Source: Bacillota bacterium (GTDB lineage: Bacteria; Bacillota; Clostridia; Christensenellales; CAG-138). Taken from it: 14,416 bases of DNA. Below the pieces are notes generated by a model. The model was not told the DNA's origin. It ran no database searches and saw only the letters and a program-made list of their open reading frames with translations. The stretch covers positions 1 to 14,416 of the forward strand of contig JAEWYO010000076.1 of NCBI GenBank assembly GCA_023395595.1, read 5' to 3'. Positions 1-6,031 of the stretch are shown one piece after another; the stretch's first letter is position 1; each line of letters starts with the position of its first letter. The translations under genes were made by a program, and so were the position numbers.

Positions 1-33
1 CAGCAATTCTGCGATAAGATGTGTTTGAAGCAT
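1..33 (-). CDS. 5' end of an unidentified gene (partial)
   Basis: An ATG at 33..31 on the minus strand opens a reading frame that runs off the window edge without a stop. The visible residues are MLQTHLIAELL. An AAAGGA Shine-Dalgarno sequence lies 8 bases upstream of the ATG, which is the main support for a real start. Eleven residues are too few to assign a family. The gene diverges from nrdD across roughly 490 bases of regulatory DNA. Its start codon lies inside an 11-base inverted repeat with the upstream leader (27-37 with 90-100), so its translation may be controlled by RNA folding. Confidence 0.5.
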   Translation of the reverse strand, partial: MLQTHLIAELL

Positions 34-100
34 AACCTTCGTCCTTTCTCGTAGTGGCTTGAACAACCTTAATCTACAAGATTTGAAGCGGTTATGCTTC
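27..100 (-). promoter_or_regulatory. Leader with competing RNA structures over a start codon
   Basis: Read on the minus strand, GAAGCATAACC (100..90) is perfectly complementary to GGTTATGCTTC (37..27), which contains the ATG of the leftmost gene. The same 5' segment can instead form a local hairpin, GAAGC-ATAACC-GCTTC (100..85). The two pairings exclude each other: one hides the start codon and the other frees it. The octamer GCTTCAAA occurs both in the leader and over codons 1-3, so the leader copies the start region. Seen in sequence; a regulatory role is inferred and no known riboswitch class is recognised. Confidence 0.4.
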
Positions 101-203
101 TTCTTTTTTTATCTACCCCAATCTAAAGTGTAGAACCCTTTTTGTGTCCGCACTAGAGGTATCTGCTGTCAAGACACTTGTGATTTTATTATAAAAGCCA
201 CGA

Positions 204-250
204 CCACAATATATTGATGCTTCGTGCAATCTGCATACTATATTTTGTAT
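204..250 (+). promoter_or_regulatory. Distal pair of NrdR-box-like sites over a candidate nrdD promoter
   Basis: Two sites resemble the NrdR box (acaCwAtATaTwGtgt): 204-219 matches 12 of 16 positions and 235-250 matches 13 of 16. Their starts are 31 bases apart, about three helical turns, which is the arrangement known for paired NrdR boxes in front of ribonucleotide reductase genes. A candidate promoter, TTGATG at 214-219 and TACTAT at 236-241 with a 16-base spacer, lies inside the pair, one element under each box. Transcription from it would give a leader of about 280 bases before nrdD. Confidence 0.6.
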
Positions 251-435
251 CTAATTTTGAGATAATTTATGAAATCTTTCAAAACATTCAACATGTTTAT
301 ACGGGCTATGCAGAAGGTATGCAGTTCTTGTTGCTATGTCACTCTTGCAAGAAGCGCGATTTTATGCGAACTTTACATCTTTTTGATCTTTGGCTCTGTT
401 TTTGCCGCAATTGTCCACAGCCTATCCACTGAATA
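251..435 (+). other. Gene-free stretch between the two nrdD promoter regions
   Basis: I recognise no gene or known RNA family here. Two short overlapping frames (214-432 and 269-490) have poor start contexts and no recognisable protein features. TTGTCCACA at 411-419 and CTATCCACT at 422-430 resemble degenerate DnaA boxes, but the matches are weak. If the distal promoter is used, this stretch is the untranslated leader of nrdD. Confidence 0.4.
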
Positions 436-493
436 TATCAATATTTGGTATGCACGATCTTCTATTGACACAAAATATAGCGCAAGCTAAACT
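436..493 (+). promoter_or_regulatory. Proximal nrdD promoter with second NrdR-box-like pair
   Basis: The promoter is TTGACA at 465-470, a 17-base spacer and TAAACT at 488-493, placing transcription start near 500 and giving a short leader to the ATG at 528. A box at 468-483 matches the NrdR consensus at 13 of 16 positions and overlaps the -35 and spacer. A weaker partner at 436-451 (10 of 16) starts 32 bases upstream, again about three helical turns. NrdR is a known repressor of ribonucleotide reductase genes when dATP is plentiful; its use here is inferred from the sites. Confidence 0.6.
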
Positions 494-527
494 GATATTG
501 CACATCAAAACGGGAGGGGAATGAGAC

Positions 528-2603
528 ATGTTTGAAATGATCAAGAAACGTGACGGACATCTGGAAGCGTTTGACCGTCTCAAAATAAAGAATGCGATCT
601 GGAAGGCAGCGCAGGCAGTCAACGGTACGGATGAGGAGCGCTCCGAACGTTTGGCTGAAGAAGTTGTTCACCTTGCTGAGAAACGCTATGGCGACAGAAC
701 GCCGGACGTGGAAGGCATTCAGGATCTTGTGGAAAAGGTTCTCATCGAAGCAGGCCACGCAAAGACCGCGAAGGCATATATTCTCTATCGCGAGAAGCGT
801 CGCGGTACGCGTGAAATCAACGCGCTTATCGGCGCTACCATCGATATGTTTGGCGATTATCTCAACGACCGCGACTGGGGCGTGAAAGAGAACGCAAACA
901 TGCAGCGCAGCGTCAACGGACTCAATAACTATGTCCGCGAAGCGTTTACAAAGAAATATTGGCTGTATGAAGTCTATCCCATTGACGTTTGCAAAGTGCA
1001 CGAAAGTGGGGATGCGCACATCCACGACCTTGGCTTTTTTGGCCCTTATTGCGCAGGATGGGATCTTCGCCAGCTGCTCACGGATGGGTTCGGCGGTGTT
1101 GACGGGAAAGTAGAGAGCAAGCCCGCAAAGCATTTGCGCTCATTTTTGGGTCAAATCGTCAACTCAACCTTCACCACGCAAGGTGAGACCGCAGGTGCGC
1201 AGGCTTGGAGCTCGTTTGACACCTATTGCGCTCCGTTCATCAAATATGACAACATGACGTTTGATCAGGTTTGCCAATGCCTACAAGAGTTTGTGTTCAA
1301 TATCAATGTGCCGACGCGCGTAGGCTTCCAGTGCCCGTTTTCTAACCTGACGTTCGACATTAAGGTGCCGTCCACGCTCAAGGATGAGCCGGTGCTCATC
1401 GGCGGGCGAATGATGGAAGAAACGTACGGTGATTTTCAGGAGCAGATGGACATCTTTAACCATGCGTTTTGCAAGGTTATGCTCGATGGAGATGCGAAGG
1501 GGCGCGTATTCACATTTCCGATTCCGACCATCAATATCACGAAGGACTTCGACTGGTCGAGCGCTGTTGTGGACGACTTTATGCGCATTACCTGCAAATA
1601 TGGCATCCCGTATTTTGCAAACTACGTCAACTCCGACCTGTCGCCGGAAGATGCGGTCTCCATGTGCTGCCGCCTCAGGCTCGACAAACGCGAACTTCGT
1701 AAGCGCGGCGGTGGGCTCTTCGGCAGCAACCCGATGACAGGCAGCATCGGCGTATACAGCATCAATCTGCCGCGCATCGGCTACCTTGCGCAGTCAAAAG
1801 AAGATTTCTTTGAGAGACTCAAGAAAATCGCAGTGCTCGGAAAAGTCAGCCTTGAAATCAAGCGCAAGATCATTGAGAAACAGTCCGAACAAGGGCTGTA
1901 TCCGTACTCGACCAACTATCTGCGCAATGTCAAAGAGCGCACGGGCGAATACTGGACCAACCACTTTAACACGATTGGCCTCGTGGGCATGAACGAATGC
2001 TGCCTCAATTTCCTCGGAAAAGACGTTGGCAGCCCCGAAGGGCTTGCGTTCTCGCTGGAAATCATGCATTTTTTACGTGCACTAATGATCGAGTTTCAGG
2101 AAGAGACCGGACACAGCTACAATCTCGAAGCAACCCCCGCAGAGGGAACCAGTTACCGCCTCGCGAAGATCGACCACGAAAAGTTTCCCGGCATCATCCA
2201 AAGCGGGGTAGACGAACCGATGTATTCCAACTCCTCGCAGTTACCGGTCGGTTACACAGACGATGTGTTTGAATGCTGCGATCTGCAGGACGAGCTTCAG
2301 TCGCTCTATACCGGCGGCACTGTGCAGCATCTCTATATTGGAGAGCGCATTGAGGACATCGAAACCGCTAAGACGCTCATTCAGCGCGTGTTTGCCAAAT
2401 ATAAGATGCCGTATATCTCGATCACGCCGACATTCTCGATCTGCAAAGAACACGGCTATATTGCAGGCGAACACTTCAACTGTCCGACCTGCGGGCAAAA
2501 GGCTGAGGTTTGGTCGCGCGTGGTTGGCTATCTGCGCCCCGTACAAAACTACAATCCCGGCAAGAAAGAAGAGTACATGATGCGCAAGAAGTTTGTCATC
2601 TGA
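528..2603 (+). CDS. nrdD: Anaerobic ribonucleoside-triphosphate reductase (class III, catalytic subunit)
   Basis: This 691-residue cytoplasmic enzyme reduces ribonucleoside triphosphates to deoxyribonucleotides without oxygen, using a glycyl radical installed by NrdG. An ATP-cone occupies roughly residues 4-94 (KKRDGHLEAFDRLKI), the allosteric domain that senses ATP/dATP. The glycyl-radical region is near the C-terminus, SRVVGYLRP, with the radical on Gly667. A zinc site precedes it: Cys639-x2-His642 and Cys652-x2-Cys655; the Cys-x2-His form of the first half occurs in many relatives. Candidate active-site cysteines are Cys175 (GPYCAGWDL) and the adjacent pair Cys491-Cys492 (GMNECCLNF). I cannot tell from the sequence whether formate or a thiol system is the reductant. 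The start is set by GGGAGGGG a few bases upstream of the ATG. It is followed by a terminator and then nrdG. Confidence 0.97.
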   Translation: MFEMIKKRDGHLEAFDRLKIKNAIWKAAQAVNGTDEERSERLAEEVVHLAEKRYGDRTPDVEGIQDLVEKVLIEAGHAKTAKAYILYREKRRGTREINALIGATIDMFGDYLNDRDWGVKENANMQRSVNGLNNYVREAFTKKYWLYEVYPIDVCKVHESGDAHIHDLGFFGPYCAGWDLRQLLTDGFGGVDGKVESKPAKHLRSFLGQIVNSTFTTQGETAGAQAWSSFDTYCAPFIKYDNMTFDQVCQCLQEFVFNINVPTRVGFQCPFSNLTFDIKVPSTLKDEPVLIGGRMMEETYGDFQEQMDIFNHAFCKVMLDGDAKGRVFTFPIPTINITKDFDWSSAVVDDFMRITCKYGIPYFANYVNSDLSPEDAVSMCCRLRLDKRELRKRGGGLFGSNPMTGSIGVYSINLPRIGYLAQSKEDFFERLKKIAVLGKVSLEIKRKIIEKQSEQGLYPYSTNYLRNVKERTGEYWTNHFNTIGLVGMNECCLNFLGKDVGSPEGLAFSLEIMHFLRALMIEFQEETGHSYNLEATPAEGTSYRLAKIDHEKFPGIIQSGVDEPMYSNSSQLPVGYTDDVFECCDLQDELQSLYTGGTVQHLYIGERIEDIETAKTLIQRVFAKYKMPYISITPTFSICKEHGYIAGEHFNCPTCGQKAEVWSRVVGYLRPVQNYNPGKKEEYMMRKKFVI

Positions 2604-2637
2604 CAACGCTTGCCCCATCCATCGCATGGACGACTTG

Positions 2638-2674
2638 GTTGGAGATGTGCCTTGCGCATGTCTCCAACTTTTTT
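2638..2674 (+). terminator. Intrinsic terminator after nrdD
   Basis: GTTGGAGA (2638-2645) pairs perfectly with TCTCCAAC (2661-2668). An inner helix TGTGC/GCGCA closes a three-base loop, with a small bulge. Six T residues follow at 2669-2674. It should end most nrdD transcripts before nrdG. Confidence 0.85.
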
Positions 2675-2685
2675 GCCTTCGTGTA

Positions 2686-2694
2686 TGATAGAAT
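2686..2694 (+). promoter_or_regulatory. Candidate extended -10 promoter of nrdG
   Basis: TGATAGAAT at 2686-2694 fits an extended -10 element (TGn followed by TAGAAT), just after the nrdD terminator and 35 bases before the nrdG start. No good -35 is visible; the position falls in the terminator's T-run. Its presence would explain how nrdG is expressed despite the terminator. Confidence 0.35.
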
Positions 2695-2729
2695 AGAATA
2701 CAACGCGCCAACAGGAGGAACCACGCAGC

Positions 2730-3413
2730 ATGCTGATTGCCGGATTTCAAAAAACATCATTTGTCGATTATCCCGGGCAGCCGTGCGCTGTGGTATTTGC
2801 CCCCTATTGCAACATGAACTGCGTCTATTGTCACAACGCGCACATCATCAAGCGCGACGCGCCGCTGATTCCCGAGGAACCTGTTCTGGAGTACCTTGAG
2901 AAGCGCGCAGGGCTCCTCAGCGCGGTAGTAGTCTCCGGTGGCGAGCCGACACTCCAGCAGAACCTAGAAGCCTTTATCCTTCGTGTCAAGACGTTTGGCT
3001 ATAAGGTCAAGCTCGATACCAACGGTACAAAACCGCAGGTGCTACTCACGCTTTTGAGCAAAAATCTGCTTGACTACATCGCGATGGATGTTAAAGCACC
3101 CGCCGAGAAATATGACAAGATCGCCTGTGCAAGTGTCGATATGGATAGCATCCGCAAGAGCATCGCCATCATCCGAAACAGCGGGGTTGCGCACGAATTT
3201 CGTATGACGTTCGCGCCGCAGCTTACGCAGGAAGATGCATTGGAGACCGCGCGCATGGTAAAAGGATGCGATCGGTTCTATCTACAACAGTATCGTCCGC
3301 GAAACGAGCAGGACCCATTGGCACATTCGCCAACCGAGGTACTCAAAGCCGGCGAGGCAATTGCACGGGAGATTGGCAATTGCACCGTGCGAGGGCTCGG
3401 ACCGGAACAATAG
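2730..3413 (+). CDS. nrdG: Anaerobic ribonucleotide reductase activating protein (radical SAM)
   Basis: This 227-residue radical S-adenosylmethionine enzyme generates the glycyl radical on NrdD. The [4Fe-4S] cluster motif is Cys27-x3-Cys31-x2-Cys34 (YCNMNCVYCHN). A GGEPT motif at residues 70-74, typical of SAM binding, and KLDTNG at about 94-99 follow. Length and the N-terminus (MLIAGFQKTSFVDYPG) fit the short activase group often annotated as NrdG or pyruvate-formate-lyase-activase-like. Its placement next to nrdD argues for NrdG. AGGAGG at 2713-2718 lies 11 bases before the ATG, slightly long but with no better start. A shared hairpin follows the stop. Confidence 0.93.
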   Translation: MLIAGFQKTSFVDYPGQPCAVVFAPYCNMNCVYCHNAHIIKRDAPLIPEEPVLEYLEKRAGLLSAVVVSGGEPTLQQNLEAFILRVKTFGYKVKLDTNGTKPQVLLTLLSKNLLDYIAMDVKAPAEKYDKIACASVDMDSIRKSIAIIRNSGVAHEFRMTFAPQLTQEDALETARMVKGCDRFYLQQYRPRNEQDPLAHSPTEVLKAGEAIAREIGNCTVRGLGPEQ

Positions 3414-3420
3414 AGCATAT

Positions 3421-3457
3421 GAAAAAGCGGCGTCCACAGTATTTGTGGAGGCCGCTT
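3421..3457 (-). terminator. Terminator of the TVP38-type gene, probably shared with nrdG
   Basis: Arms 3425-3438 and 3444-3457 pair over 14 positions with one mismatch around a five-base loop. On the minus strand the stem runs into five T residues (3426..3422), giving a good intrinsic terminator for the minus-strand gene ending at 3466. On the plus strand the following bases are GTGATTTATT, a poor T-tract, so termination of nrdG here may be partial. Confidence 0.8.
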
Positions 3458-3465
3458 GTGATTTA

Positions 3466-4230
3466 TTACGACTGGTTTTTGCCGGGCTGTGCTTTTCGTG
3501 TATCACGTCGTTCGTGGATTTGATCGACAAACGCAAAAATCTTTTTTCGGAAGAGATAGAGCAGCACAACGCCGAGTACCAGCGCACAGCCAAGCAGAGC
3601 CACTCTGAGATAATCTCCGTGCAGTAATTGATTTCCGATTGCGTTGAGCATCAACAATGTCGGGATGCTGCCAAGATAGACGGAGATTACGAATTCCCAA
3701 ATGGTTATCTTCGTGCGCGCAGCGATGTATGGTACAAGGCCGTTAGGAAGCATCGGAATCAGGCAGGAGAGTGCAACAACAAACGCGGGATGTTGTGAAT
3801 CGGTTAGAAAACGAAAGCGGGAATCGGTTCCTCCATCTTTGGAGAATAGTTGCTCCAGCCGGTTTCCTAGTTTGCGCGCGCTAAAGAACACAACGATGTT
3901 TGCAAGTACATATCCCATATGACAGATTACAAATCCCCAGAATGTGCCAAATACCACACCGATGGCAACCTGAATCGGACCACCGGGAAAGAAGATGCTG
4001 ATAATCTGCACAAACTGAAGCAAGAACGCCAACGCAACACCACCAACGCTGCCGAACCCGCGAATATACGCAATCAGCTCCTGCTGATTTCCACGCTGGA
4101 TTACGTCCGCAAACCCCGGCAAAATCGCGTTGAGCGAGAGCAGAATGATCGCAAGCACGATCAAAAACGCCGCGACAAGCACAAGGATGCGAAGCAGATT
4201 ATTTCTGCGTGCGTGGTCGCGGTTGTCCAT
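3466..4230 (-). CDS. TVP38/TMEM64 (DedA-superfamily) membrane protein
   Basis: This 254-residue integral membrane protein has hydrophobic segments at about 12-35, 61-82, 101-117, 150-171, 178-197 and 209-227. A glycine-rich, probably re-entrant stretch, FPGGPIQVAIGVVFG (81-95), and a later CLIPMLPNGLVPY segment are typical of the SNARE-associated/VTT domain of TVP38 and DedA proteins. Relatives are implicated in lipid scrambling or undecaprenyl-phosphate handling; the exact role here is unknown. The arginine often found before the conserved I-P appears to be a cysteine. The frame is open further upstream to 4395, but the ATG at 4230..4228 follows AAGGAG at a proper distance and lies downstream of a strong promoter, so I chose it. 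It diverges from the L,D-transpeptidase gene. Confidence 0.85.
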   Translation of the reverse strand: MDNRDHARRNNLLRILVLVAAFLIVLAIILLSLNAILPGFADVIQRGNQQELIAYIRGFGSVGGVALAFLLQFVQIISIFFPGGPIQVAIGVVFGTFWGFVICHMGYVLANIVVFFSARKLGNRLEQLFSKDGGTDSRFRFLTDSQHPAFVVALSCLIPMLPNGLVPYIAARTKITIWEFVISVYLGSIPTLLMLNAIGNQLLHGDYLRVALLGCALVLGVVLLYLFRKKIFAFVDQIHERRDTRKAQPGKNQS

Positions 4231-4280
4231 GTTTTTCTCCTTGCTATTGTTTTTTGTTCCAGTCTCTCTGATACGGTAGG

Positions 4281-4309
4281 ATTGTAGCATTTTGTGGATT
4301 TGATGTAAA
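4281..4309 (-). promoter_or_regulatory. Promoter of the TVP38-type gene
   Basis: On the minus strand TTTACA (4309..4304) and TACAAT (4286..4281) are separated by exactly 17 bases. Start of transcription near 4274 gives a leader of about 44 bases. This supports the start at 4230 over the longer frame. Confidence 0.75.
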
Positions 4310-4374
4310 TCGAATTCCGTTTGCGCTGTCTGCGTGAAGTGTGAGAAGAAAACACGTGCAAAAGGGATAATACG

Positions 4375-4417
4375 CGCTAATCCGCAATAAACCACCCCAA
4401 TCAGCCGCTAATCCACA
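4375..4417 (+). repeat. Direct repeat upstream of the L,D-transpeptidase promoter
   Basis: CGCTAATCCGCA (4375-4386) and CGCTAATCCACA (4406-4417) match at 11 of 12 positions, with starts 31 bases apart, about three helical turns. The second copy ends 21 bases before the -35 at 4439. The position and phasing suit binding sites for an activator or repressor. A related AATCCACA lies in the spacer of the divergent promoter, minus strand (4300..4293). Confidence 0.4.
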
Positions 4418-4438
4418 GTATCGTCACATTTCAAGTGT

Positions 4439-4467
4439 TTGAACTATCCTTTCAGATCGATTATAAT
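4439..4467 (+). promoter_or_regulatory. Promoter of the L,D-transpeptidase gene
   Basis: TTGAAC at 4439-4444, a 17-base spacer and a perfect TATAAT at 4462-4467. Transcription should start around 4473-4476, at or beside the A of the ATG at 4475, so the mRNA would have essentially no leader. Confidence 0.75.
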
Positions 4468-4474
4468 AGCAGAT

Positions 4475-5737
4475 ATGAAACAGAAATATTCTTGGAAGAA
4501 ATTGATTTTCTTAGCGCTTGGCATCTCGCTAACGCTTGGCCTTGCAGCCTGCTCACTGGCTGGCAATGCGCCCAAAGCTACGGAAGCGCCTGCTGCAACA
4601 CCCGTTCCGCTGCCGACGGCAGAACCGGTGATAACCCTCGGCGATCCTATGCCGCTCACACTAGACGATGTGTCAGCGGTTCCTGCGGGCTATACGCGCG
4701 TGGAGACTGAGGATACAGCCCTTTCACTTTACGCCTTTACCGACGACACGGGAACCGTGCAATATCGCGTGTACGGCGGTTATACGGAGTTCGTGGACGG
4801 AGTTGCCGGGGAAACCGTCAAGGGATTTTACCCCTCGGACGAAACAGGCGCGATCCTCGCGGATGCAAAAGCATTTGTCGATGTGGCGTCCGAACCGTTT
4901 GGCATAGCAAGCAGCACACCGCTGCCGGATACGATCCGCCTTCGTTCAGCGTATACGCTGACAGAAACCGGATTGATTACCGCTTCTGCTGGCGGAACGT
5001 TTGTCTACGGTTCTTTTGCGGACAAAGAGGGAGCGTTTTATCCCGCGGATAGCACGGGTAAGATGATTCCCGGCGCGCTGCCAACAACGGAGAACATCGC
5101 GGTCCCTTCCTATACGCCAACTACTGTTCCGGCGGCGGAAGGTGATCGCATGATCAACGTCTATATCGGTTCGCAAAGTGTTGTCGTCTTCAAAGCGGTC
5201 AATGGCGAGTGGACAGAAGAGCGCGTGATGATTTGCTCCACAGGACGCAGTAAGGACATGACCCCGCGCGGCACCTTCCATCTGGTTCGTCAGTATCCCT
5301 ACAAGAAGATGGGTCAGATCAAAGGTGAAAACGTTTATTCGCAATATGCCAGCCGCATCGTCGGAAGCTACTTATTCCACTCTGTCCCGATCGGCGGAGA
5401 GAAGCGAAGCATTCAGGAAAACGGCAAGAAGCAGATGTATGTGAAGTATTACGAATCTCTCGGGACAATTGCTTCCGGCGGCTGTGTCCGTCTTCGCTGC
5501 GGGGATGCCTATTGGATCTACATGAATTGTGTTGTCGGTACGGAGATCAACATTTCGGACGACACAGGACCCACACCGCCAACACCACCCGCGTTGATCT
5601 ACGAAGAACCTTACATGGATGCGCGGCATGAATATGGCTGGGACCCGAGCGATCCCGATCCGGAGAACCCTTACCACAAGGTCTACACACCGGAATTCGT
5701 TTTGGATGGCCCGGTGGTCGACAAATCCAAGGATTGA
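4475..5737 (+). CDS. L,D-transpeptidase (YkuD-type) lipoprotein
   Basis: This 420-residue protein has a lipoprotein signal peptide: a basic start (MKQKYSWKK), a hydrophobic core and a lipobox LAAC with Cys26 as the predicted lipidated residue. A Pro/Thr/Ala-rich linker (about 30-50) follows. The middle region repeats a short motif (FYPSDETG and FYPADSTG). The C-terminal half is a YkuD catalytic domain with His302 (FHSVPIGG) and catalytic Cys337 in SGGCVRLRCGDAYW. Such enzymes make 3-3 peptidoglycan cross-links or anchor proteins outside the membrane. The C-terminal tail is Asp/Pro-rich. The start is fixed by the signal peptide, yet no Shine-Dalgarno precedes it and the promoter -10 is only 7 bases upstream. 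A TTG further upstream at 4439 lies in the -35 and would not be transcribed. Confidence 0.9.
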   Translation: MKQKYSWKKLIFLALGISLTLGLAACSLAGNAPKATEAPAATPVPLPTAEPVITLGDPMPLTLDDVSAVPAGYTRVETEDTALSLYAFTDDTGTVQYRVYGGYTEFVDGVAGETVKGFYPSDETGAILADAKAFVDVASEPFGIASSTPLPDTIRLRSAYTLTETGLITASAGGTFVYGSFADKEGAFYPADSTGKMIPGALPTTENIAVPSYTPTTVPAAEGDRMINVYIGSQSVVVFKAVNGEWTEERVMICSTGRSKDMTPRGTFHLVRQYPYKKMGQIKGENVYSQYASRIVGSYLFHSVPIGGEKRSIQENGKKQMYVKYYESLGTIASGGCVRLRCGDAYWIYMNCVVGTEINISDDTGPTPPTPPALIYEEPYMDARHEYGWDPSDPDPENPYHKVYTPEFVLDGPVVDKSKD

Positions 5738-5747
5738 GCATATACAC

Positions 5748-5779
5748 AAAGAACCGTCTAGCCGGACGGTTCTTTTTCT
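5748..5779 (+). terminator. Terminator of the L,D-transpeptidase gene
   Basis: Perfect 11-base arms AAAGAACCGTC (5748-5758) and GACGGTTCTTT (5765-5775) around a six-base loop, followed by more T-rich sequence. It begins 10 bases after the stop codon. Confidence 0.85.
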
Positions 5780-5812
5780 ACGCAATCAACAACTCGTTCG
5801 GAAGATAAATGA

Positions 5813-5854
5813 GGAAAAGAAAAAACACAGAATCGAAAAACGATTCTGTGTTTT
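5813..5854 (-). terminator. Terminator of the tRNA-Glu gene
   Basis: On the minus strand a perfect 14-base stem (5854..5841 with 5835..5822) closes a five-base T loop and is followed by TTCTTTTCC. It starts two bases after the encoded CCA end of the tRNA. Confidence 0.8.
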
Positions 5855-5856
5855 GT

Positions 5857-5932
5857 TGGCACCCAGTAGGGGAGTCGAACCCCTGTTCCCGCCGTGAGAG
5901 GGCGGTGTCCTAGGCCACTAGACGAACTGAGC
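5857..5932 (-). tRNA. tRNA-Glu, anticodon CUC
   Basis: A 76-base cloverleaf read on the minus strand. The acceptor stem is GCTCAGT/ACTGGGT (two G-U pairs), the discriminator is G and CCA is encoded. The D-arm region is GTCTAGTGGCCTAGGAC. The anticodon stem CCGCC/GGCGG encloses the loop CTCTCAC, giving anticodon CUC, which reads GAG. The variable loop is four bases and the T arm is AGGGG-TTCGACT-CCCCT, all as usual for tRNA-Glu. It is a monocistronic unit with its own promoter and terminator. The UUC isoacceptor reading GAA is presumably elsewhere in the genome. Confidence 0.96.
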
Positions 5933-5947
5933 GCGGCGACAAGGGAT

Positions 5948-5976
5948 ATGATACCGAAATATCGCCTCTGTGTCAA
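5948..5976 (-). promoter_or_regulatory. Promoter of the tRNA-Glu gene
   Basis: On the minus strand TTGACA (5976..5971) and TATCAT (5953..5948) are 17 bases apart. Predicted start near 5941, about nine bases before the mature 5' end. Confidence 0.8.
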
Positions 5977-6031
5977 TAGAATATCGCAATAAAAAGCGAT
6001 CGCATCAGAAAATAAATTTCGCCTGTTCAGT

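Noticed and set aside
85..107. Hairpin GAAGC-GGTTAT-GCTTC followed by a T-rich run as a plus-strand terminator
   Set aside because: The stem has only five pairs and no plus-strand gene is visible to its left; its minus-strand role in the leader is more plausible.
411..430. Two DnaA-box-like sequences (TTGTCCACA, CTATCCACT)
   Set aside because: Only 8 and 7 of 9 matches, just two copies, and no origin or dnaA/dnaN context.
214..490. Two overlapping short plus-strand frames upstream of nrdD
   Set aside because: They overlap in different frames, lack ribosome binding sites and recognisable features, and lie over the NrdR-box regions.
462..1133. 223-codon minus-strand frame antisense to nrdD
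   Set aside because: nrdD is certain in this interval; the frame has no start signal or recognisable domain and would run into the nrdD promoter.
2241..2750. 169-codon minus-strand frame across the nrdD-nrdG junction
   Set aside because: It is antisense to nrdD, crosses the terminator, and has no family signature.
4231..4395. N-terminal extension of the TVP38-type protein to 4395
   Set aside because: The promoter at 4281-4309 lies inside the extension, and a proper binding site precedes the ATG at 4230.
5995..6002. GCGATCGC palindrome followed by T residues as a terminator of the acyltransferase gene
   Set aside because: An uninterrupted palindrome of eight bases cannot form a stable hairpin loop, and the nearby pairing is only five bases.
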